From Achromobacter pestifer (GTDB lineage: Bacteria > Pseudomonadota > Gammaproteobacteria > Burkholderiales > Burkholderiaceae_B), in NCBI RefSeq assembly GCF_013267355.1, contig NZ_CP053985.1:3410001-3474000 (forward strand): a stretch of 64,000 nt of DNA, given 5' to 3'. Position 1 is the first letter of the stretch; each line of letters starts with the position of its first letter. The notes under the pieces are model-generated. The model worked only from the letters and a program-made list of their open reading frames with translations, did not search any database and had not been told where the DNA came from. A program made the translations under genes and the position numbers. This document shows, piece by piece, positions 58,933 through 64,000 of the stretch.

Positions 58933-59916
58933 ATGAACCATGCAATCAACAAGATGGCCACCCGAGTGGCCGCGATAACGTTGGCAGCGCTTACCGCGAC
59001 CAGCGCTTGGGCCGCCGAATATCCGAGCAAGCCGATCAGGATGATCGTGCCGTTCGCGGCGGGCGGGCCGACCGACACGCTGGCGCGCAGCCTGGCCGAG
59101 GCGATGACGGAACAGCTAGGCCAGAAAGTGATCGTGGAAAACAAGCCAGGCGTGGGCGGGAACGTAGGCACGGCCCAGTTTGCGCGCATGGCCCCCGACG
59201 GCTACGCGGTGCTGCTGGTCACCAACGGTCCGCTGGTGGCCAATCAGCTGATGTTCAAGAACCTGGGCTTCGATCCGAAGAAGGACCTGGATCCTGTCTC
59301 CTTCGTGGCCTATCTGCCCAATATGGTCGCCGTGCATCCCAGCGTGCCGGCAAAGACCATCAAGGAGCTGATCGCGCTGCTGAAGGCGAACCCCGACAAG
59401 TACAGCTTCGCATCGGGCGGGGACGGCACCAGCACCCACTTTGCCGGCGAATTGATGAAGTCCATGGCGGGCGTGCAGATGACGCACATTCCCTACAAGG
59501 GGGATGGCGCTTCGATGCCGGACGTCGTCGGCGGACAGGTGCCCATCGTGTTCGGCAGCATCTTTGCCGCCAAGCGCTTCGTCGACGGCGGCATGCTCAG
59601 GGGATTGGCGGTGACGTCCCTGGACCGGGTCCCGTCCATGCCGGACATGCCGACGGTGGCTGAATCCGGCTTGCCCGGCTACGACCTGACCGCCTGGTAC
59701 GGCGTGGTGGTCCCCGCGGGTACGCCCAAGCCCATCGTCAACAAGCTGAGCCAGACCATCGCCCGGGTCGTGGCGTCGCCGGATTTCCGTGTGCGGGTCG
59801 AGGGGATGAGCGGCATACCGAAAAGCACCACCCCAGAAGAGTTCGCCGCCTTCATGGAGTCGGAGCGTCCCAAGTGGAAGAAGCTCATCGAGGATTCGGG
59901 AATCAAGATCAACTAG
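58933..59916 (+). CDS. Bug/TctC-type periplasmic binding protein
   Basis: Bug-type receptor of 327 aa with a signal peptide ending TATSAWAAE and the family start YPSKPIRMIVPFAAGGPTDT. Later blocks are FASGGDGTSTHFAGELMKSM and VAESGLPGYDLTAWYGVVVP. ATG 58933 has AGGAG 5 nt upstream; the frame is open upstream but unsupported. It is the first gene of the P7 unit, followed by an SDR gene after 40 bp. It is the third Bug protein in the sigma-54 set. Confidence 0.94.
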   Translation: MNHAINKMATRVAAITLAALTATSAWAAEYPSKPIRMIVPFAAGGPTDTLARSLAEAMTEQLGQKVIVENKPGVGGNVGTAQFARMAPDGYAVLLVTNGPLVANQLMFKNLGFDPKKDLDPVSFVAYLPNMVAVHPSVPAKTIKELIALLKANPDKYSFASGGDGTSTHFAGELMKSMAGVQMTHIPYKGDGASMPDVVGGQVPIVFGSIFAAKRFVDGGMLRGLAVTSLDRVPSMPDMPTVAESGLPGYDLTAWYGVVVPAGTPKPIVNKLSQTIARVVASPDFRVRVEGMSGIPKSTTPEEFAAFMESERPKWKKLIEDSGIKIN

Positions 59917-59956
59917 GCCGTTCGCGCCGGGAATACAAGTGAAACAGGAGAAAGCG

Positions 59957-60736
59957 ATGTTTGCTGCAGATGTGCTGAAAGGAAAGGTGGCGTTGATAAC
60001 GGGAGGCGGGGGCGGGATAGGGCTGGAGATCGCCACGGCTTATGCGCGCCTGGGCGCCAAGGTGGTGGTGGCGAGCCGCAACCAGGAACGGCTGGACGGC
60101 GCCGTGGCGTCGCTGGCGGCGCAGGGCTTGGAGATCCTGGCCGTGCAAACCGACGTCAGAGTCTACGAGCAGATCCAGGGCGCCGTAGAAACCGCGGTCG
60201 AGCGCTACGGCGCACTGGACATCCTGGTGAACAACGCCGCCGGGAACTTCCATTGCCCGACCGCCGAACTCTCGCCCAATGGCTGGAAGACGGTCATAGA
60301 CATCGATCTGAATGGCACGTTCTATGGCTGTCACGCCGCCTACAAGCATCTGAAGGCTGCCCGCGACGGCGGCTGCATCATCAGCATCGCCACCATGCTC
60401 GGCCTGAGCGGCTGGCCGGGCGCCGCGCACGCCGGCGCGGCCAAGGCCGGGATCATTTCCTTGTCGCGCGCACTGGCGGTGGAGTGGGGCGGCGACAACA
60501 TCCGCGTCAACACGATTTCGCCTGGGCCCATCGGCGACACGGAAGGGGTGCGCCGCCTGTATCAGGAGACCGGCCGCGAAGAACTGGAGCGCAAGAAGAC
60601 AGCCCTGGGCCGGTTCGGCAATAAGTCCGATATCGCCAATGCCGCCGTCTATCTGGCGTCGGACCTGGGCGCCTACATCACCGGCGAGAACATGGTGGTG
60701 GATGGCGGCCGCTGGCTCAAGTACGTGGCGGCTTGA
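59957..60736 (+). CDS. SDR family protein, 2,4-dienoyl-CoA reductase-like
   Basis: SDR of 259 aa with cofactor motif ITGGGGGIGLEIATAY near residue 14 and NNAAGNFHCPTAELSPNGW. The catalytic Tyr position reads AAHAGAAKAGIISL, keeping the Lys but not the Tyr. SPGPIGDTEGVRRLY follows. Both features match DECR-type dienoyl-CoA reductases, which reduce 2,4-dienoyl-CoA with NADPH. ATG 59957 has AGGAG 6 nt upstream; a GTG at 59939 is rejected. A strong hairpin follows the gene. Confidence 0.9.
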   Translation: MFAADVLKGKVALITGGGGGIGLEIATAYARLGAKVVVASRNQERLDGAVASLAAQGLEILAVQTDVRVYEQIQGAVETAVERYGALDILVNNAAGNFHCPTAELSPNGWKTVIDIDLNGTFYGCHAAYKHLKAARDGGCIISIATMLGLSGWPGAAHAGAAKAGIISLSRALAVEWGGDNIRVNTISPGPIGDTEGVRRLYQETGREELERKKTALGRFGNKSDIANAAVYLASDLGAYITGENMVVDGGRWLKYVAA

Positions 60737-60744
60737 GCAGGCGG

Positions 60745-60781
60745 GCAGCGGGCGGCGGGCCGGATGGCCGCCGCCCGCTGC
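60745..60781. terminator. Bidirectional hairpin terminator
   Basis: Perfect 14-bp stem (GCAGCGGGCGGCGG paired with CCGCCGCCCGCTGC) around a 9-nt loop, between the convergent stops of the SDR and an ABC binding-protein gene. A short TTGTT follows on the plus strand. Confidence 0.8.
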
Positions 60782-60785
60782 TTGT

Positions 60786-62000
60786 TCAGGCCGCTGGTTT
60801 GACCAGCGGGCACTCGCTTTGCGACAAGGGACGGTAGGCCTCGTCTCCCGGAATGGTGTCCAGGATCTTCAGCAGGTCCCACTCGCCCTTGGACTCCGCC
60901 GGTGTCTTCACCTGCGCCAGGTACATGTCGTAGACCATCCGGCCATCGGCGCGGATGCGGCCGTTCTTGGCGTAGAAATCATTGATCGGCATCTCCTTCA
61001 TCTTGGCTGCCACGGCATCGGCATCGTCGGTGCCGGCGGCCTGCACGGCCTGCAGGTAGTGCAGGGTGGCCGAGTAGGCGCCGGCCTGCACCATGGACGG
61101 CATGGATTTCTGGCGTTCGAAATAGCGCTGCGACCAGGCGCGGGTTTCCGCGTTGCGGTCCCAGTAGAAGCCGGTGGTGAACTGCAAGCCTTGCGCGGCC
61201 TGCAGGCCCAGACCCTTGATGTCATGCAGGAAGACCAGCAGGGTGGCCAGTTTCTGGCCGCTTTGCGTGATGCCGAATTCCGAGGCCTGGCGCACGGCGT
61301 TCTGGGTGTCCGTGCCGGCGTTGGCCAGGCCGATCACCTTGGCCTTGCTGGCCTGGGCCTGCAGCAGATAGGAAGCGAAATCGGGGCTGGAGAGCGGCGC
61401 GCGCACATTGCCCAGGATCTTGCCGCCGTTCGCCTTGATGACATTGCTGGTATCGCGCTCCAGCGAATGGCCGAAGGCATAGTCCGCGGTGATGAAGAAC
61501 CAGCTGTCGCCGCCGGCGCGGGTCACTGCGCGGCCCGTGCCGTTGGCCAGGACGTAGGTGTCGTAGACATAGTGCACGCCATAGGGCGAGCACGCCGCGT
61601 TGGTCAGGTTGGACGAGGCCGAGCCGGCGAACAGCGTGATGCGCTTCTTTTCCTTGCCCAGGGTTTGCAGGGCCAGGGCCGATGCGGAGTCGGTGGATTC
61701 GATGATGGCGCTGACGCCGTCGCGGTCGTACCACTGGCGCGCGCGCGTGGCTGCGATGTCGACCTTGTTCTGGTAGTCCGCGGACAGGACTTCGATGGGA
61801 CGGTCCAGCACCTTGCCGCCGAAGTCCTCGGCTGCCATCTTGACCGCCGTGACCATGCCGGGGCCGCCGTGCGCCGAATACACGCCGGTCATGTCGACGA
61901 TGGCGCCAAGGCGAAATGGAGCGACGCCCTGTGCATGGCCAGGGAATGCGTACAGCGAACCGCCCAGCAGCGCGGCCATGACTACGGTTTTCTGTTTCAT
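60786..62000 (-). CDS. ABC transporter substrate-binding protein, Liv type (orphan)
   Basis: Binding protein of 404 aa with a signal peptide (TVVMAALLGGSLYAFPGHAQ) and a Liv-type start RLGAIVDMTGVYSAHGGPGM. The later ADYAFGHSLERDTSNVIKAN is typical of this group. No permease or ATPase genes are next to it in the window; it may use one of the other Liv importers or one beyond the right edge. It lies 18 bp after the oxidoreductase gene and so closes that operon. Confidence 0.93.
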   Translation of the reverse strand: MKQKTVVMAALLGGSLYAFPGHAQGVAPFRLGAIVDMTGVYSAHGGPGMVTAVKMAAEDFGGKVLDRPIEVLSADYQNKVDIAATRARQWYDRDGVSAIIESTDSASALALQTLGKEKKRITLFAGSASSNLTNAACSPYGVHYVYDTYVLANGTGRAVTRAGGDSWFFITADYAFGHSLERDTSNVIKANGGKILGNVRAPLSSPDFASYLLQAQASKAKVIGLANAGTDTQNAVRQASEFGITQSGQKLATLLVFLHDIKGLGLQAAQGLQFTTGFYWDRNAETRAWSQRYFERQKSMPSMVQAGAYSATLHYLQAVQAAGTDDADAVAAKMKEMPINDFYAKNGRIRADGRMVYDMYLAQVKTPAESKGEWDLLKILDTIPGDEAYRPLSQSECPLVKPAA

Positions 62001-62018
62001 GGGATATGTCCTGCCTTC

Positions 62019-63029
62019 TCAGGTTGGGCGATGCCCGGGGGATTCCATATGGACGACGTACTTGCCGGTGGCGCGGCCTTGCTCCAGAGCCTGCAGGGCG
62101 ATGGCCACCTCTTCCAGCGGCAGGCTGGCGGCCAGCCGGGGGCGGATCAATCCTTGTTCGCGCATGCGCAGCAGCCGCGCCTGCGCCCGCGCGATCTTCT
62201 CGGGCTGGCGGTCGCGGTAATCGCTCCATTGCAGGCCGATGACGCTGATGTTCTTGAGCAGCAGATAGTTCGCCTTCAGCGTCGGGATCTGGCCTGCCGC
62301 GAAGCCGATCACCACCAGCCTGCCGCACCAGGCCAGGGCGCGCAGCGAAGCCGCGAAGACTTCATCGCCCAGGGGATCGAGCACGATGTCGGCGCCGCGG
62401 CCATCGGTTGCCGCCCAGACCTGATCGCGCAGGCTGTCGCGCAGGTTTTCCGCCGACAGATCGATCACGTGGTCAGCGCCCATCTCGCGGGCCGCCTGCG
62501 CCTGTTGCGGCGTGTTGACGCCGGCCAGGGCGATGCCCCCCAGCGCCTTGACCAGCTGCACCGCCGCGCCGCCGACGCCGCCGGCCGCGCCGTTGACCAG
62601 CACGGTTTCGCCGGCCCTGAAGCCGCCGCGTTCCAGCAGCGCCAGATAGGCGGTCTGGAATACCAACCCCATCGCGGCGGCGTCTTCGTGGCTGACGCCG
62701 TCAGGCAGCAGGTGGCAGTGGGCGGCTCGGGCGACGGCCTGGCTGGCGTAGGCGCCGTGTTCCATGTGCGCCACCACGCGATCGCCGGGCTTGAAACCGG
62801 TCACGCCCGGTCCGGTGCGCAGCACGGTGCCGCTGGCGTCCTTGCCCGGCACGAACGGCAAGGCCGGCAGGATCTGATACTTGCCAGAGACCACCAGCGT
62901 GTCCGGATAGTTCACGCCGGCCGCGGCGACCTGGATCAACACCTCGTCGGCGCCAGGCACGGGGTCGGCGACGGCTTCGACAAGGTGGTCGCCGGCGGGC
63001 GCGAAATTCCTGACCAACAGGGCTTTCAT
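62019..63029 (-). CDS. Quinone oxidoreductase-like MDR family enzyme
   Basis: Zinc-free medium-chain dehydrogenase of 336 aa. The N-terminal domain is AAAGVNYPDTLVVSGKYQIL near residue 35 with PFVPGKDASGTV. The nucleotide-binding motif is NGAAGGVGGAAVQLVKALGG near residue 145. It resembles NADPH:quinone reductases, which include acrylyl-CoA and enone reductases, so reduction of an enoyl intermediate is possible. ATG 63029 overlaps the CoA-transferase stop as ATGA; the frame continues upstream over that gene but is not coding. Confidence 0.93.
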   Translation of the reverse strand: MKALLVRNFAPAGDHLVEAVADPVPGADEVLIQVAAAGVNYPDTLVVSGKYQILPALPFVPGKDASGTVLRTGPGVTGFKPGDRVVAHMEHGAYASQAVARAAHCHLLPDGVSHEDAAAMGLVFQTAYLALLERGGFRAGETVLVNGAAGGVGGAAVQLVKALGGIALAGVNTPQQAQAAREMGADHVIDLSAENLRDSLRDQVWAATDGRGADIVLDPLGDEVFAASLRALAWCGRLVVIGFAAGQIPTLKANYLLLKNISVIGLQWSDYRDRQPEKIARAQARLLRMREQGLIRPRLAASLPLEEVAIALQALEQGRATGKYVVHMESPGHRPT

Positions 63030-64000
63030 TCTGTCGCCTCCTGCGCAGCCAAGATGCGCGCCGTGTGCTCTCCCAGGCCTGGAGCCTGGGTCCGCGACGC
63101 TGGGACGCGCAGGCCGGGATCGATGGGAACCGGCAAGGCGGGCATGGTCCGGCCCGCGCCGTCGGCGACTTCGCGCGAGAACAGGCCGCGCGCAATGAAG
63201 TGCGGGTCCTCGGCCGCCTCGCGCAGGCTGGCGACCAGGCTGACGCAGGTATCGCCGTCGCCGAACGCCTGCATCCATGCTTCGGCGCTGCGCTGGATCA
63301 GGACGGCCGCGACGCGCTGGCGCACGCCGGCGTCGTCGTCGGCCGCATCGGCCAGCTCCGGCAATCCGACGACCTCGACGAAGGCGCGCCAGAACTTGTC
63401 CTCCAGCGGCGCCACCGCCAGGTGGCGTCCGTCCGCGGTCTCGTACACCTGGTAGCGGCAGCTGCCGCCCGTGACCTTGTCGCTGGCAGGCTGAGGCCAC
63501 GTTCCCTGGCTCCAGCCGTTGCCCAGCCCCCAATACATGAGCGTGAAAAGGTTGTCCGCCATGGCTACATCGAGGTGGCGTCCCTTGCCGTCGCGGTCGC
63601 GCTGGCGCAGGGCCAGGAGGATGTTCATGAAGGCGGGGTAGGCGCCGCCGGCAAGATCCGCGGTCAGCGTCGGCGGCACCAGAGGCCGTCCTTGTGCATC
63701 CCCCGTCAGCGACAGCATGCCGGTCAGCGCCTGGTAGTTCAGGTCGTGGCCGGCCATGCCGGCCCTGGCGCCTTCCTGTCCATAGCCGGTGATGGAGCAA
63801 TACACCAGGCGCGGGTTGATGCGCGCCACGCTTTCGTAATCCAGGCCCAGGCGTTGCATCACGCCAGGGCGGAATTGCTCGATGAGTACGTCGGCCTGTT
63901 CGATGAGCTGGCGCAGGCGCGCGCGCTCGTCTTCATTCTTCAGGTCTACCGCCACCGAGGTCTTGCCGCGGTTGAGCAAGGTGAAGTTGACGCTGTCCTC
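63026..64000 (-). CDS. CaiB/BaiF family CoA-transferase, 5' end missing
   Basis: Family III CoA-transferase cut by the right edge. The visible 324 codons run from VNFTLLNRGKTSVAVDLKNE through RINPRLVYCSITGYGQEGAR, GKGRHLDVAMADNLFTL and the end LGEHTARILAAQEATE. The frame is open to base 64000, so about 50-60 N-terminal residues are missing. It is coupled by ATGA to the oxidoreductase gene. Confidence 0.93.
   Translation of the reverse strand, partial: EDSVNFTLLNRGKTSVAVDLKNEDERARLRQLIEQADVLIEQFRPGVMQRLGLDYESVARINPRLVYCSITGYGQEGARAGMAGHDLNYQALTGMLSLTGDAQGRPLVPPTLTADLAGGAYPAFMNILLALRQRDRDGKGRHLDVAMADNLFTLMYWGLGNGWSQGTWPQPASDKVTGGSCRYQVYETADGRHLAVAPLEDKFWRAFVEVVGLPELADAADDDAGVRQRVAAVLIQRSAEAWMQAFGDGDTCVSLVASLREAAEDPHFIARGLFSREVADGAGRTMPALPVPIDPGLRVPASRTQAPGLGEHTARILAAQEATE

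Noticed and set aside
60639..63455. A 938-codon open frame on the plus strand
   Set aside because: It runs antisense to the binding-protein, oxidoreductase and CoA-transferase genes. It has no family motifs and its composition is that of a GC-rich antisense shadow.
1..64000. Mobile elements, attachment sites, CRISPR arrays, tRNA or rRNA genes
   Set aside because: None was recognised by reading: no transposase or integrase, no regular spacer-repeat array, no tRNA-like or rRNA sequence. A profile search could still find a small RNA.

Overview
The window is a 64 kb stretch of GC-rich DNA with about 61 protein genes. No rRNA, tRNA, transposase, integrase or CRISPR array was seen. The gene style points to a betaproteobacterium of the Alcaligenaceae, near Bordetella or Achromobacter. 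The main clues are five extracytoplasmic Bug/TctC-type binding proteins, many CaiB/BaiF CoA-transferases, and several Liv-type ABC importers next to acyl-CoA enzymes. This placement is inference; no marker gene is present. Both ends cut through a CaiB/BaiF gene.

Region 1 (1-21 kb) looks like one catabolic programme. A plus-strand run (1-3961) carries a CoA-transferase, a long/short acyl-CoA dehydrogenase pair and a crotonase. A ten-gene minus-strand operon (13579 to 4009) encodes a Liv importer, an acyl-CoA dehydrogenase, a TetR regulator, a PaaK-like CoA ligase, a CoA-transferase and an enoyl-CoA reductase-like SDR. A divergent operon (13887-18937) encodes an SDR, a crotonase, a DUF35 protein with a thiolase-fold partner, a MaoC-type hydratase and a PRISE-like reductase. 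A cyclase and a Bug protein follow (18962-21026). Four copies of an ATACC-N4-GGTAT-type palindrome lie in the two promoter regions of this block and are likely TetR operators.

Region 2 (21.4-31.9 kb) is a HyuA/HyuB plus class III aminotransferase/aminomutase operon with its own Liv importer. It is divergent from an IclR regulator across two palindromic boxes 20 bp apart. Region 3 (31.9-44 kb) is a long minus-strand run: crotonase, acyl-CoA dehydrogenase, SDR, a third Liv importer, TetR, two acyl-CoA synthetases and a thioesterase. A FadR-like palindrome lies at its head. A membrane diguanylate cyclase (44.2-45.8 kb) follows.

Region 4 (46-60.7 kb) is the most striking. A single sigma-54 enhancer-binding protein (55726-57444) sits among seven transcription units for acyl-CoA metabolism and solute binding. 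Each of these seven units has a -24/-12 promoter with exact GG-N10-GC spacing. The set comprises two CoA-transferases, an acyl-CoA dehydrogenase, two crotonases, a second DUF35/thiolase-fold pair, a MaoC hydratase, a DUF2889 protein, an SDR and three Bug proteins. It looks like a self-contained sigma-54 regulon for degrading an unknown carboxylic acid. Region 5 (60.8-64 kb) has an orphan ABC binding protein, a quinone oxidoreductase-like enzyme and a partial CoA-transferase.
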